Source: Pacificispira sp033344895 (GTDB lineage: Bacteria; Pseudomonadota; Alphaproteobacteria; UBA8366; Aestuariispiraceae). From it: 64,000 nucleotides of DNA. The DNA is taken from positions 2,418,001 through 2,482,000 of the forward strand of contig OZ245920.1 of assembly GCA_965229685.1 (NCBI GenBank), written 5' to 3'. The notes under the pieces are model-generated. The model saw only the letters and a list, made by a program, of their open reading frames with translations. It did no database searches and was not told the origin of the DNA. This document shows, in pieces, positions 43,076 through 52,601 of the stretch; the stretch's first letter is position 1, and each line of letters opens with the position of its first letter. The position numbers were made by a program, and so were the translations under genes.

Positions 43076-44452
43076 TCAGGCCTCCATCCGCACATCGGGA
43101 CGCGGTGCCCCGGGATTGAGGATCAGCGGCTGGCCCAGGCGCCGTTCGGTTTCCTCCAGGGCGGTCTTCAGCGGCCCCTTGAACAGCGCGGCAGCAGCCT
43201 CGGACAGATCCGCCACCGGCTTCCCGGCCCCTCTCAGGCGCAGGGCACGGCGCAGAATATCAGCCGCCTCCGCATCGGGCGCGGGCCGCAGGGCCGGGCT
43301 TGGCGAGAGACAGAGCTGCGCGAGACTGGGGCCGATTCTCTGCCGGGTGATTTCCACCAGCCCGGCGGCGGAAATGCCCAGAACATCCGCATGCCCTTCC
43401 CCGCCCTTCAGGCGGCTGCGCAACATGTCAAGCAGCGCCTTCATCTTGCCGCGCTGCTTCACGCCCGCAAAATCGATCACGATCAAACCACTGATGCGGC
43501 GCAGCAGGATCTGTCGTGCAATCTCGTCCGCCGCGCGGCGATTCAGGCGATGCAGCGCCTCGTCTTTCATGGAGGAACCGGCTTCGCCCGCCCCCATATC
43601 GACATCGACGGCCGTCAGCGCCCTGGTTTCCTGGATTGTGATCCGCCCACCGCCGGTCAACGGCACTTCGGCGCCCAGCGCCTCCTCCAGAACGTCCGAC
43701 AAACCGGACGCATCGAAGATCGGCGTCGCCGATTGATGAAACGCCAGGCCTTCGGACAGGTCCGGGTAGCGTTCGCGCACCAGTTCCTCCGCCGCTGCGA
43801 AGTCGAGCCTGTCGTCCAGCGCCACCCGGGCGTCGGGTCCGGCCTCCCGCAGGCACAGGTCGATGAAACCAGGCGCTTCCATCAACAGGGCGGGGGCCTT
43901 GGCTGCGGCCTTGCGAGCCTGCACCTCGGCCCAGAGCGCATGCAGGCGGGCTGTCTCGGCGGACAGAATCTCCCCCGAAACGGAGGCAGCCGGCCCCCGC
44001 AGGATCAGATCCGTCGGGTCCTTGATTGCGGCTTCTGCTTCCTTCAGCGCCTCTGCGCGCCGTTTGCCCTGACCCAGAGCCCGCGCGCATTGCAGACCGC
44101 CGCCACGACCGGGCTGCAGGGCGACATAGCGGCCCCACAGAACGACCTGCCGGACAACGGCGGGCCCTTTATCGTCGTGAGAATCGCGGGCGACCTGCAC
44201 GATCAGGGAATCGCCTTCCTCTACCTCACGAGCCTTGGCCAGCAGGACATGCGGCCCGATGCCCAGATCCAGAAAAGCGCCGCCCATCCGTTTGTCGACG
44301 GACCGGACGCGTGCAAGGTAGATCCCGCCTGTCAGGCGCGGCCGGTTGGCACGGTCGATGTCGATGGCAATGGCGCGGCCATCGGCATCCAGATGACCCG
44401 CCCGCCGTTCGGCAGGACTGCCTTCAATATAGATTTCCGCCGCTCTGCTCAT
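43076..44452 (-). CDS. Ribonuclease E/G family protein
   Basis: This 458-residue protein has an S1-like domain (LTGGIYLARVRSVDKRMGGAFLDLG near 40-64) and the RNase E/G catalytic region. The metal aspartates are expected in TAVDVDMGAG and GLIVIDFAG. It lacks the CPxCxGxG zinc-link of full RNase E and G, as many alphaproteobacterial RNase G-like forms do. It overlaps the maf stop by 4 bases and is followed by yacG, so it is part of the block. Confidence 0.85.
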   Translation of the reverse strand: MSRAAEIYIEGSPAERRAGHLDADGRAIAIDIDRANRPRLTGGIYLARVRSVDKRMGGAFLDLGIGPHVLLAKAREVEEGDSLIVQVARDSHDDKGPAVVRQVVLWGRYVALQPGRGGGLQCARALGQGKRRAEALKEAEAAIKDPTDLILRGPAASVSGEILSAETARLHALWAEVQARKAAAKAPALLMEAPGFIDLCLREAGPDARVALDDRLDFAAAEELVRERYPDLSEGLAFHQSATPIFDASGLSDVLEEALGAEVPLTGGGRITIQETRALTAVDVDMGAGEAGSSMKDEALHRLNRRAADEIARQILLRRISGLIVIDFAGVKQRGKMKALLDMLRSRLKGGEGHADVLGISAAGLVEITRQRIGPSLAQLCLSPSPALRPAPDAEAADILRRALRLRGAGKPVADLSEAAAALFKGPLKTALEETERRLGQPLILNPGAPRPDVRMEA

Positions 44453-45033
44453 ACCGTCAGTCCGATTCCATTGAGTAGTTTGGACGTCTCATGCAGGCAC
44501 AGGCCCACGACGTTGGTGTAGGATCCGTTGATGCGCCGGATCAGCGCGGCCGCACGGCCCTGGATCGCATAGCCGCCCGCCTTGCCATCCCAGTCGTCCG
44601 ACGCGATGTAGGCGTCGACTTCCCGGTCCTCGAGACGCTTGAAGACAACCGCCGTCTCGACGACGCGCGACCGGACTTTGCCATCCGGACCGATCAACGC
44701 GATGCCGCCATACACGATATGACGCCGGCCGGAAAGCAGTGCAAGGCATTCGCGGGCCGTCGCTGCATCCTCGGCTTTCGGCAGGATGCGGCGACCGACC
44801 GCAACGACCGTATCCGCGGCCAGTACTGCGACGCCGGTACTCTGTCCGTCCGCGACCGCGCGCGCCTTGCCCTCCGCGAGACGCCGCGCCAGGTTTCGCG
44901 GCAATTCGGCCTTCAAAGGGGTCTCGTCGATTTCCGCCGGGCATACACGGTCCGGCACGATTCCGATCTGCGCCAACAGATCGAGGCGCCGCGGACTGGC
45001 GGAGGCGAGAACAAGCTGGGGTTTCTGGCTCAA
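44449..45033 (-). CDS. maf: Maf-family nucleoside triphosphate pyrophosphatase
   Basis: This 194-residue protein hydrolyses non-canonical or excess NTPs. The signature ASASPRRLDLLAQIGI (near 10-25) and the catalytic AADTVVAV and GKAGGYAIQG segments are present. It starts with TTG; there is no in-frame ATG before the signature. It lies one base after the phosphatase stop. Confidence 0.9.
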   Translation of the reverse strand: MSQKPQLVLASASPRRLDLLAQIGIVPDRVCPAEIDETPLKAELPRNLARRLAEGKARAVADGQSTGVAVLAADTVVAVGRRILPKAEDAATARECLALLSGRRHIVYGGIALIGPDGKVRSRVVETAVVFKRLEDREVDAYIASDDWDGKAGGYAIQGRAAALIRRINGSYTNVVGLCLHETSKLLNGIGLTV

Positions 45034-45034
45034 T

Positions 45035-45475
45035 CTACTCTACCGAAAAAGTCTTCATGATTCGTTGGCGGATCTGGTCGCGTACTTGCCGATAGGCGTC
45101 AAGCCTCTGCTCCCGGCTGCCCTCGATGATCGACGGATCGAAGGTGTTCCAGAACACGACATCGCAGGCCATGGTACGGGTCAGTTCCACCGCGTGGTGC
45201 TGCGCTTCCGGTGACAGGGCAACGATCAGGTCGAAGAAGTTATCCTCCAGCTGATCGAAGGTCTTGGCATGGTGCTTCGACATGTCGATGCCGATTTCCG
45301 ACATTACCTCGACCATCAGGCCGTCCAGATCCCCTTCCCGCGCGCCGACACTGTCGACATAGATCTTCGTTCCAAACAATGACTTCATAATGCCCTCGGC
45401 CATCGGCGAGCGGATCGAGTTCATGGTGCAACAGAACATGACCGCATCGGGAAGGTCGTCGGCGGAGAAGATCAT
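45035..45475 (-). CDS. Low-molecular-weight phosphatase/arsenate reductase-like protein
   Basis: This 146-residue protein carries the low-molecular-weight phosphotyrosine phosphatase P-loop C-X5-R in FCCTMNSIRSPMAEG (near 14-28) and a FDPS motif near 113 with the catalytic aspartate. The extra cysteine next to the P-loop suits redox or arsenate activity, but it could be a phosphatase. In related Alphaproteobacteria infA follows this gene; here maf follows directly. Confidence 0.85.
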   Translation of the reverse strand: MIFSADDLPDAVMFCCTMNSIRSPMAEGIMKSLFGTKIYVDSVGAREGDLDGLMVEVMSEIGIDMSKHHAKTFDQLEDNFFDLIVALSPEAQHHAVELTRTMACDVVFWNTFDPSIIEGSREQRLDAYRQVRDQIRQRIMKTFSVE

Positions 45476-45512
45476 CGCGCGCGCTTTCGGTAGCCTGTCC
45501 CGTCCTTTCCGA

Positions 45513-46007
45513 TCAGCCGCGAATGTGCAGTACGCATACCAGCGTGAACAGGCGCCGCGACGTCGCCTTGTCGATGTCGATCTTGTCCTTCAAGGCGTCC
45601 ACCAACACGTCGGCCCCTTCATTATGAAGTCCGCGCCGGGCCATATCGATGGTCTCGATCTGACTGGGCGACAGCTTCTTGATCGCGTCGTAATAGCTTT
45701 CGCAGATCTGGAAGTAGTCACGCACGATGCGGCGGAACGGCGACAACGGCATGGAGACATTGGTCAGATTGGTACCGTCTTCATCGTCGATCTTGAAGAT
45801 CAGACGTTTGCCGTCCTCGATTCCGAGGCGCACCTTGAACGGACCGGTAAAGTCCCCGACGGGACGAAAGCGGTTCATGTCCAGCAGGTCGTACATCGCG
45901 ACCTTGCGTTCGTGTTCGACCTCGACACTGCGGCGGACGACGCTCTTCTCGTCCAGATCGATGGCAACAATCTTGTCGGTGGTTTCGTCGAACTTCGATT
46001 CGCTCAT
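45513..46007 (-). CDS. UPF0262 family protein
   Basis: This 164-residue protein belongs to UPF0262, a family confined mostly to Alphaproteobacteria. Segments VRRSVEVEHERKVAMYDLLDMNRFRPVG and LSPFRRIVRDYFQICESYYDAI are diagnostic. The function is unknown. Its place between hisD and the phosphatase is the usual one. Confidence 0.88.
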   Translation of the reverse strand: MSESKFDETTDKIVAIDLDEKSVVRRSVEVEHERKVAMYDLLDMNRFRPVGDFTGPFKVRLGIEDGKRLIFKIDDEDGTNLTNVSMPLSPFRRIVRDYFQICESYYDAIKKLSPSQIETIDMARRGLHNEGADVLVDALKDKIDIDKATSRRLFTLVCVLHIRG

Positions 46008-46058
46008 GGCCGTGCTCCATTGCTCTCGCGGGGCGGAGTTTAGAGGAGAGAAAAACTC

Positions 46059-47378
46059 TTAGCGAGACGGCATATTGAGCCGCACGGTAACGGAAAGGGC
46101 ATGGGCGCCCAGTCCTTCCGCTTCCGCCAACGTGGCCGCGGCCGGCCCGATCTGCGAGAGGCTGTCGGCATCACAGCGCACGAAGGATGTCCGCTTCATG
46201 AAATCGACGACGCCCAGACCGCTGGAAAAACGGGCGCTTCGCGCGGTCGGCAGAACATGGTTCGGCCCCGCCACGTAGTCTCCGATCGCTTCCGGTGTGT
46301 ACCGACCCAGGAATATGGCACCCGCATTTCGCACTTTCTGTCCCATCGCATCGGCATCGGCGACAGCCAGTTCCAGGTGCTCAGGCGCAATTCGGTCGAT
46401 CAGCGGCAGCGCATCGTCCAGGCTCTCCACTACAATGACCGCCCCGTGGCTCGCCCAGCTTGCCCCGGCGATTTCCTTGCGCGGCAGGGTTTCCAGTCGG
46501 GCGGAGACGGCGGCTTCTACCGCATCCGCAAAACCGGAATCGTCGGTGATCAGGATCGACTGCGCCGAAGTATCGTGCTCGGCCTGACTCAACAGATCCG
46601 CAGCGATCCAGTCCGGGTCGTTCTCCGCGTCGGCAACGACCAGAATTTCCGATGGACCGGCGATCATATCGATCCCCACCGTTCCGAAGACGCGGCGCTT
46701 GGCGGCGGCGACGAAGGCATTGCCGGGTCCGACGATCTTGTCGACCGGCTGGATCGTCTCGGTACCATAGGCCAGCGCGCCGACCGCCTGGGCCCCGCCG
46801 ACACGGTAGACCTCGTCCACCCCTGCCAGATGCGCCGCGGCCATGACCAGCGGGTTGATCACATCGTCCGGCGTCGGCACGACCATGACCAGGCGCGGCA
46901 CGCCGGCGACCTTGGCCGGCATGGCATTCATCAGGACGGAACTGGGATAGGCGGCTGTACCGCCGGGGACGTAGAGACCGGCTGCGGAAACCGGCGTCCA
47001 GCGCGCACCCAGGCGCACCCCGGCCGCGTCCGTGTAATCCAGCCCGCCCGGCAGCGTCTTTTCGTGGAAGGAACGGATCCTGTCCGCCGCCAGCTTCAGC
47101 GCGGCGATGGTTTCAGGTTCGCATTTCGCCGCCGCGCCTTCCAGTTCCGCCTGCGGAATGCGCAGATCCGAAGCCGAAATGGCAACCCGATCAAAACGAT
47201 TGGTGTAGTCGACCAGTGCGGCATCACCACGATGACGGACATCGGACAGGATATCGGCGACGACGCGATCGACATCCTCATCCATTTCACGCTTTGCGTT
47301 CAGCAGAGCCTGAAAGGCCTCTTCAAAACCTTCATCGGTAGCGTCAAGGCGGTCGGCAACGTCGAATTTATGCGGCAC
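46059..47378 (-). CDS. hisD: Histidinol dehydrogenase
   Basis: This 439-residue enzyme oxidises histidinol to histidine in two steps. DKIVGPGNAFVAAAKRRVFG and IDMIAGPSEILVVAD (near 210-250) and LSQAEHDTSAQSILIT form the zinc/substrate site; QAEHD provides the ligands. It starts with GTG at 47378, overlapping the hisG stop by 11 bases. Confidence 0.94.
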   Translation of the reverse strand: MPHKFDVADRLDATDEGFEEAFQALLNAKREMDEDVDRVVADILSDVRHRGDAALVDYTNRFDRVAISASDLRIPQAELEGAAAKCEPETIAALKLAADRIRSFHEKTLPGGLDYTDAAGVRLGARWTPVSAAGLYVPGGTAAYPSSVLMNAMPAKVAGVPRLVMVVPTPDDVINPLVMAAAHLAGVDEVYRVGGAQAVGALAYGTETIQPVDKIVGPGNAFVAAAKRRVFGTVGIDMIAGPSEILVVADAENDPDWIAADLLSQAEHDTSAQSILITDDSGFADAVEAAVSARLETLPRKEIAGASWASHGAVIVVESLDDALPLIDRIAPEHLELAVADADAMGQKVRNAGAIFLGRYTPEAIGDYVAGPNHVLPTARSARFSSGLGVVDFMKRTSFVRCDADSLSQIGPAAATLAEAEGLGAHALSVTVRLNMPSR

Positions 47379-48033
47379 GGGCGACCTCCCGGAACCGATC
47401 GACCCAGCCGCCGACCTCCTCCGACCGGGTTTTCAACGCGGCGCGGTTCACGATCAGGCGCGACGTGATCTCGGCAATGGTTTCGACCTCGACCAGACCG
47501 TTCTCCTTCAGCGTGCGTCCCGTCGAGACCAGATCGACGATGCGGCGGCACAGCCCCATGCCGGGCGCCAATTCCATCGCCCCGTTCAGTTTAATGCACT
47601 CGGCCTGAACACCACGGCGCGCAAAATGCCGGCGCGTTATATTGGGATATTTGGTGGCAACGCGGATATGGCTCCAGCGGCTGGGGTCGTCCGCGGCACT
47701 CAATTCCGCCGGCTCAGCGACGGCAATCCGGCAATAGCCGATATTCAGATCGACCGGCGCATAGAGTTCCGGATAGTCGAATTCCATCAGGACATCGTTC
47801 CCCGCGACGCCAAGATGGGCGGCGCCGAACGCCACGAAAGTCGCGACATCGAAGCTGCGCACTCGGATGATCGACAGGTTCGGAATGTTCGTCGAAAACT
47901 GCAGCAGGCGCGATTTCGGGTCGTCGAATGCCGGTTCCGGCTGGATGCCCGCGCCTTCCAGCATCGGGCGCAGGTCGTCCAGAATCCGGCCCTTGGGCAG
48001 GGCCAGCACAAGTGGCTCGTTCGCTGTGGTCAT
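47368..48033 (-). CDS. hisG: ATP phosphoribosyltransferase, short form
   Basis: This 221-residue protein is the short (HisG_S) form of the first histidine enzyme, which needs HisZ as regulatory partner. VLALPKGRILDD and ELAPGMGLCRRIVDLVSTGRTLKENGL (near 159-185) are the substrate motifs. The ATG at 48033 is preferred to a 48111 start. No hisZ is in the window. Confidence 0.93.
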   Translation of the reverse strand: MTTANEPLVLALPKGRILDDLRPMLEGAGIQPEPAFDDPKSRLLQFSTNIPNLSIIRVRSFDVATFVAFGAAHLGVAGNDVLMEFDYPELYAPVDLNIGYCRIAVAEPAELSAADDPSRWSHIRVATKYPNITRRHFARRGVQAECIKLNGAMELAPGMGLCRRIVDLVSTGRTLKENGLVEVETIAEITSRLIVNRAALKTRSEEVGGWVDRFREVARAA

Positions 48034-48111
48034 GGCGGCGGGACCGGTCAATTGATTTCGTGAGCCGGTAAATGGCACACCGGCCCCGCCGTTTCCAGTG
48101 TTTATCGGCAC

Positions 48112-49002
48112 TTACCCCGCGACGTCGAGGCGCAGTCCCTGGCCGGTACGTTCAAATCCCATCATGGCGATCTTGCGCGGCAGGCCCCAGCGATAGCCGC
48201 CCAACATTCCGGAATTCCGGATCACGCGGTGACAGGGGATCAGCCAGCTGATCGGATTGGCCCCGACAGCGGTCCCCACTGCGCGCGCCGCCCGGCTGGG
48301 CATGCCGATGCGTTCGGCAAGGCTGCCATAGGTCGTGTAATTGCCCGGCTCAATCCGCATCAGGCCTTCCCAGACCTTCACCTGGAACTCGGTCCCCTTC
48401 AGGAACAGGCGGATGCCCCGGTCGGCATCGATGGATTCCGGCTCGGCGAAGATGCGATCCATGTAGTCCTGCGTATAGACCGGGTCTTCCCGCAGGCACG
48501 CCTCGGGCCAGCGATCGGCCATATCGCGGAAACACTCCGCCTCGCCCCGCGCGTCGAGGAACGCCAGACCACACAACCCCCGGTCCGTTGCCAGCAGCAG
48601 TGTCTTGCCGAATGGTCCGTCATGCCAACCCCATCGGATGTCCAGCCCCTTGGCGGCACGCTTGTATTCGCCGGGTGTCATCGCTTCGTAAGTCACAAAC
48701 AGGTCGTGCAGCCGTCCCGGCCCCGACAGGCCCGCATCGAAACTGGCGTTCAGCAGGTCGGACTGACCGTCCAGGGCCTGTTTTGCCTGTTCCAGGCTGA
48801 CCACGCTGAGGAATTTTTTCGGGCTGAGGCCCACCCAGCGCTGAAAAACGCGCTGGAAGTGGAATTCGCTCATGCCGCAACGCTCCGCGAGGTCCGACAG
48901 GCTGGGCCGATCGTCGCCCCAGGATTCAGCCAGATGATCCAGCGCCTTGCCGATCCGCCGGTAATCCCGCTGGTTTTCGATATCGTCCATCATTATCGAC
49001 AT
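48112..49002 (-). CDS. AraC/O6-alkylguanine-DNA alkyltransferase fusion
   Basis: This 296-residue protein joins an N-terminal AraC-type helix-turn-helix (LSDLAERCGMSEFHFQRVFQRWVGLSPKKFL, about 37-67) to a C-terminal methylguanine methyltransferase with active-site PCHRVIRN and the NPISWLIP segment. It repairs alkylated guanine and may regulate its own or other repair genes. The Ada N-terminal zinc domain is missing, so it cannot sense methylphosphotriesters as Ada does. The ATG at 49002 follows GAAGGA; the following ATG at 48993 is an alternative. Confidence 0.88.
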   Translation of the reverse strand: MSIMMDDIENQRDYRRIGKALDHLAESWGDDRPSLSDLAERCGMSEFHFQRVFQRWVGLSPKKFLSVVSLEQAKQALDGQSDLLNASFDAGLSGPGRLHDLFVTYEAMTPGEYKRAAKGLDIRWGWHDGPFGKTLLLATDRGLCGLAFLDARGEAECFRDMADRWPEACLREDPVYTQDYMDRIFAEPESIDADRGIRLFLKGTEFQVKVWEGLMRIEPGNYTTYGSLAERIGMPSRAARAVGTAVGANPISWLIPCHRVIRNSGMLGGYRWGLPRKIAMMGFERTGQGLRLDVAG

Positions 49003-49090
49003 TCCGTTTGGTCCTTCTCCGCATTCACATGCAAATCTGGACCTCTTGTACTCTGCCGTCGTCCCCGGCCCCACCCGGTTCTTGCGGCGG

Positions 49091-50218
49091 TTATATGATG
49101 CCCAGGCGCTCGATCGTCCAATAGGCCGCGATCAGTCCGATGACCGTGGATGCCGGCACGGCAACAGCCCGTCGATACCAGCTCCGCCCACGGATCAGGA
49201 ATGTCACCGCAAAGCAGATCAGGACAACAGCGATCTGCCCTGCCTCCACCCCGACATTGAACGCTACCAGCCCGGTGACGAAGGTATCGTGCCCCAATCC
49301 AATCTCCGCCAGGACACCAGCGAATCCCAGCCCGTGCAGCAACCCGAAACCAAAGACGATAGCCGGACGCCAGGCCGTCAGCCGCTGTGTCATCAGGTTC
49401 TCGATGCAGACATAGACGATGCTGGCCGCGATCAGGGGTTCAACGACCGCCGGCGACAGCACCACGACACCCAGAATCCCCAACGCCAGGGTCACGGTAT
49501 GGGCAATGGTGAAGGCGGTGACCTGCCAGAACAGCGGGCGCAGTTTCGGACTCAACAGGAACAGCCCGACCACGAAAAGTATGTGATCCAGGCCTTTGGG
49601 CAGAATATGCGTGAAGCCGATCACAAGATAGTCCCAGGCAACCTGTACCCAGGATTGTGCCGGTGCGCCGATGACCGGAATGGGCGGGCTGCGCTCGCCG
49701 TTCTGCAGCCACACGGCAACGGGCGCACCGTCGTCGCTTTGCGCCCGAAGCACGCTGGACCCGAAATCCCGACTCCAGGCCCAGGTCAGATTTCGGGCCG
49801 CGCCCGGCAGGTCCCCAGCCAGGACCAGAACTGTCTCCCGCGGCAAATCGGTATCGCCCACCGGTGGAATACGAAGGTCCTGAATCTTCGGTCGGACACG
49901 GTTTCCATCGATCCGGACTTCAATGCCTGTCAGCAGCGCTTCCGAATTCGAGGTGAAGACACCCTGCAGCGACGAAGACGTCATTTGCCGAAAGGCATCG
50001 TATTCCGCGGCGCCGGGCGCGTCCGACGTGTCGGTATGGTCGGGCCCGATTCCCGCCAAAAGGGCCTCCAGATTGGTCGTGATCTCGATCCGGTAGCGAC
50101 CGTCGTCAAAAGACAGATTGGCCAGGGTCGGCGTGATTTCATGCGCGCCAGCAGGGCCGGAAAAAGCAAGCAGCAGGAATAGGGAAATCAGCCACTTGCG
50201 CCCAAGACGCAGCGGCAT
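49091..50218 (-). CDS. HupE/UreJ-like membrane protein
   Basis: This 375-residue protein has a signal peptide (MPLRLGRKWLISLFLLLAF, cleaved near GAHA), an N-terminal periplasmic domain of about 150 residues and a C-terminal HupE/UreJ domain of about six membrane helices. The diagnostic metal motif is HILPKGLDHILFVVGLFLL (near 180-198). HupE proteins take up nickel or cobalt. Divergent transcription with a DUF4198 gene suits a metal-uptake pair. The ATG at 50218 is preferred to a TTG at 50251. Confidence 0.83.
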   Translation of the reverse strand: MPLRLGRKWLISLFLLLAFSGPAGAHEITPTLANLSFDDGRYRIEITTNLEALLAGIGPDHTDTSDAPGAAEYDAFRQMTSSSLQGVFTSNSEALLTGIEVRIDGNRVRPKIQDLRIPPVGDTDLPRETVLVLAGDLPGAARNLTWAWSRDFGSSVLRAQSDDGAPVAVWLQNGERSPPIPVIGAPAQSWVQVAWDYLVIGFTHILPKGLDHILFVVGLFLLSPKLRPLFWQVTAFTIAHTVTLALGILGVVVLSPAVVEPLIAASIVYVCIENLMTQRLTAWRPAIVFGFGLLHGLGFAGVLAEIGLGHDTFVTGLVAFNVGVEAGQIAVVLICFAVTFLIRGRSWYRRAVAVPASTVIGLIAAYWTIERLGII

Positions 50219-50245
50219 AAGCTCGCCCTGAAAGGAATCCAACAC

Positions 50246-51049
50246 GTGCAACTTCGCCTCGCCCTCGCCGCCTTGCCGGTGATCCTAAGCCCCCTCCTCT
50301 GGCTGGCAAGCATCCCGAACGCCAAGGCTCACGAGTTCTGGCTCGAACCCTACGCCTTTCAGGTGGAAGCCGGCGCGTCGATCATCGGGAATGCGAAGAC
50401 AGGACAGAACTTCAAAGGTTACAGGCACCTCTATCTGCCGGAGCGTTTTACACGTTTTGAACTGCATGCGCCGGACGGCATGCGCCCGGTGGACGGCATT
50501 GTGGGCGATGTACCGATCCTCAATGCGCCGACGTTTACCCAGGGGCTTCATGTTGTGGTGTATCAATCAACCGGGCAAACCGTGGATTTTGACGACTGGT
50601 CGGTCTTCGCCGGCTATCTGGAGGACGAAGGCCTGCCGTCGATCCTGGCCCGGCACCAGGAACGCGGTCTGGACCCAGACAAGTTTACCGAAGGGTTTGT
50701 CCGCTGCGCCAAGGCTCTGGTCGCGGTTGGTCATGCCAAGGGCGGCGACCGGGCCTTTGGCTTGCCGCTCGAACTGATCATGTCGGACAACCCATTCCAA
50801 ACGGACCGGCTCGCCGTCCGTCTGTTGTGGCAGGGTGAACCCCTGACCGACCGTCAGATCAAGGTATTCTACAAAGCGGGTGCGGAGAGCACGGCCATGC
50901 GTCGTGACGTGACCACGAACGCCGCCGGCGAAGCATTGCTGCCGGACCTGGGTCCGGGGCAATACCTGTTGAATGCGGTGCATATGATTGAGGACATGGA
51001 CCCGCCCTGGATCAGCTACTGGGCCTCAACGACCTTCGGGCGACCCTGA
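50246..51049 (+). CDS. DUF4198 periplasmic protein
   Basis: This 267-residue exported protein begins with a GTG start and a signal peptide (about 1-28, ending NAKAHEFW). The mature start HEFWLEP, the central GDRAFGLPLELIM and the LLPDLGPGQYLLNAVHM C-terminus match DUF4198, a family linked to nickel or cobalt uptake. Only 27 bases separate it from the divergent HupE-like start, so their promoters must overlap. Confidence 0.85.
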   Translation: MQLRLALAALPVILSPLLWLASIPNAKAHEFWLEPYAFQVEAGASIIGNAKTGQNFKGYRHLYLPERFTRFELHAPDGMRPVDGIVGDVPILNAPTFTQGLHVVVYQSTGQTVDFDDWSVFAGYLEDEGLPSILARHQERGLDPDKFTEGFVRCAKALVAVGHAKGGDRAFGLPLELIMSDNPFQTDRLAVRLLWQGEPLTDRQIKVFYKAGAESTAMRRDVTTNAAGEALLPDLGPGQYLLNAVHMIEDMDPPWISYWASTTFGRP

Positions 51050-51059
51050 CCCGGGCGGG

Positions 51060-52601
51060 TCAGACACCCCCACCGCCAACGACGACTTTCACCCGTCCGC
51101 CATTCGGCAGGGCCTCCTGCGGCTTCAGGTCGTTGATCACACGGAAGGCCGCCTGACTGAACTTTCCTTCCGGGAAGTTGGACGCCAGCGACGCGACAGT
51201 GTCGCCGGGCGAAATCGGAACCACGATGATCTGGTAGGGCTGAATCCGCGATGCCTCCGCTTCGCTGAGCAAACGGAAGGAATAGGTCGTCTCCCGGAAC
51301 GGTACATTAAGACCGGAGGTCTGGGCAGGATCCGAAATGAACCGGAACCGGAACACGCGGTCCCCCTCGCCCTGGATCGCTACGGCACGATAGTCCAGGC
51401 CGTTGAGCCGGGTTGCCCCCGTCGCCGCAGGGCGACCGTTGATGTCGATGCGCCCGACGTCGGTCAGATTGACGCCCTTGCCCCAATCCCCGGTCAGGTA
51501 GCTCAATATGTCGCCGGACTTGTTCCGATCGGCATCAAAGACGATGGCGGCTTTGACATTGTCCTTCTGGGCGACGACCTCACTCGTCCCGTTCTGGATC
51601 GTGAAACCTTCCGGGACCTCGAATCGAAAACGCAGGTCGGGATGGATGAATTCCGTTCCGCGCACAATCCCCTGCTTCGGATCGTCGCCATAGAGCATGC
51701 CGTCAATGTTCTCCAGGTAGCGATCTCGGTTCACGACCTGACCGGCATTCGAATACTCCGCAGCAATGGTTTTAGCCTGTTGGACGCGTTCGATCGTCCG
51801 GGGATGCGTCGCATTGATATTGCGCTCATCGACGCTGCCTGCGGGAAGGCCACGCTTTTCGGCTTCGATCTGCGAATGATCGCGCATCGTGTCCAGAAAG
51901 CCGACCATGGCTTCCGGATCATACCCGGCTTCGGACATGTAGCGCATGCCCAGGCTGTCCGCTTCCAGTTCCTGCTCGCGTGAGAAACTCTTCAGGACGG
52001 CGTTGGCGATACCGCTGCCCAATTGTCCCACCGCTCGCTGACCGGTCAGCAGCACCGCCCCCATCAGCAGTCCCTGCGCCAGTTGCGATTGGGCAATCCG
52101 CTGCGCCGTGTGGCGCGCATTCACATGGCCAATCTCATGTGCGATGACGCCCGCCAGTTCCGCCTCGTTGGAAGCAAGGGTGATCAGGCCGCGCGAGACA
52201 TAGCAATAACCCCCCGGCAAGGCGAAGGCGTTGATGATCGGAGAGTTGACGATGGTGAACTGATACTGAAATTCCTGATACTCGGCGTAACGGGACAGCT
52301 CCTGACCGATCCGCGACACATAGGTCTGCAGGCGCGGGTTCTCATATTCGCCGCCGAAAGCCTCGACCAGTTTCGGATGCTGCTCCCGACCGATCTTCTT
52401 GTCGTCTTCCAGGGTATTGAACCCGGTCAACTGGCTCTCGCCGGTCGCCCGATTGGTCGTTACGCAGCCTGACACTGTCGCAGCTGCGCCGCCGACCAGC
52501 CCCAGCTTCAGGGCAGCGCGCCGGCTTACGTGATACCCGTGCGCGCAGCCCAATCCGCATATGTGGGTCTTGCCGCCCGCGACGTTCGTCATGTCCCGCA
52601 T
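51060..52601 (-). CDS. M48 family metalloprotease, lipoprotein
   Basis: This 513-residue protein has a zinc site HEIGH (155-159) in AELAGVIAHEIGHVNARHTA, and the third ligand is expected in SREQELEADSLG. It resembles BepA-like periplasmic proteases that check outer-membrane proteins. The N-terminus SRRAALKLGLVGGAAATVSGC combines a twin-arginine pattern with a lipobox (C46). The C-terminus IIVVPISPGDTVASLA looks like a LysM-type or related domain. Start choice is open; an ATG at 52592 is near. Confidence 0.86.
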   Translation of the reverse strand: MRDMTNVAGGKTHICGLGCAHGYHVSRRAALKLGLVGGAAATVSGCVTTNRATGESQLTGFNTLEDDKKIGREQHPKLVEAFGGEYENPRLQTYVSRIGQELSRYAEYQEFQYQFTIVNSPIINAFALPGGYCYVSRGLITLASNEAELAGVIAHEIGHVNARHTAQRIAQSQLAQGLLMGAVLLTGQRAVGQLGSGIANAVLKSFSREQELEADSLGMRYMSEAGYDPEAMVGFLDTMRDHSQIEAEKRGLPAGSVDERNINATHPRTIERVQQAKTIAAEYSNAGQVVNRDRYLENIDGMLYGDDPKQGIVRGTEFIHPDLRFRFEVPEGFTIQNGTSEVVAQKDNVKAAIVFDADRNKSGDILSYLTGDWGKGVNLTDVGRIDINGRPAATGATRLNGLDYRAVAIQGEGDRVFRFRFISDPAQTSGLNVPFRETTYSFRLLSEAEASRIQPYQIIVVPISPGDTVASLASNFPEGKFSQAAFRVINDLKPQEALPNGGRVKVVVGGGGV

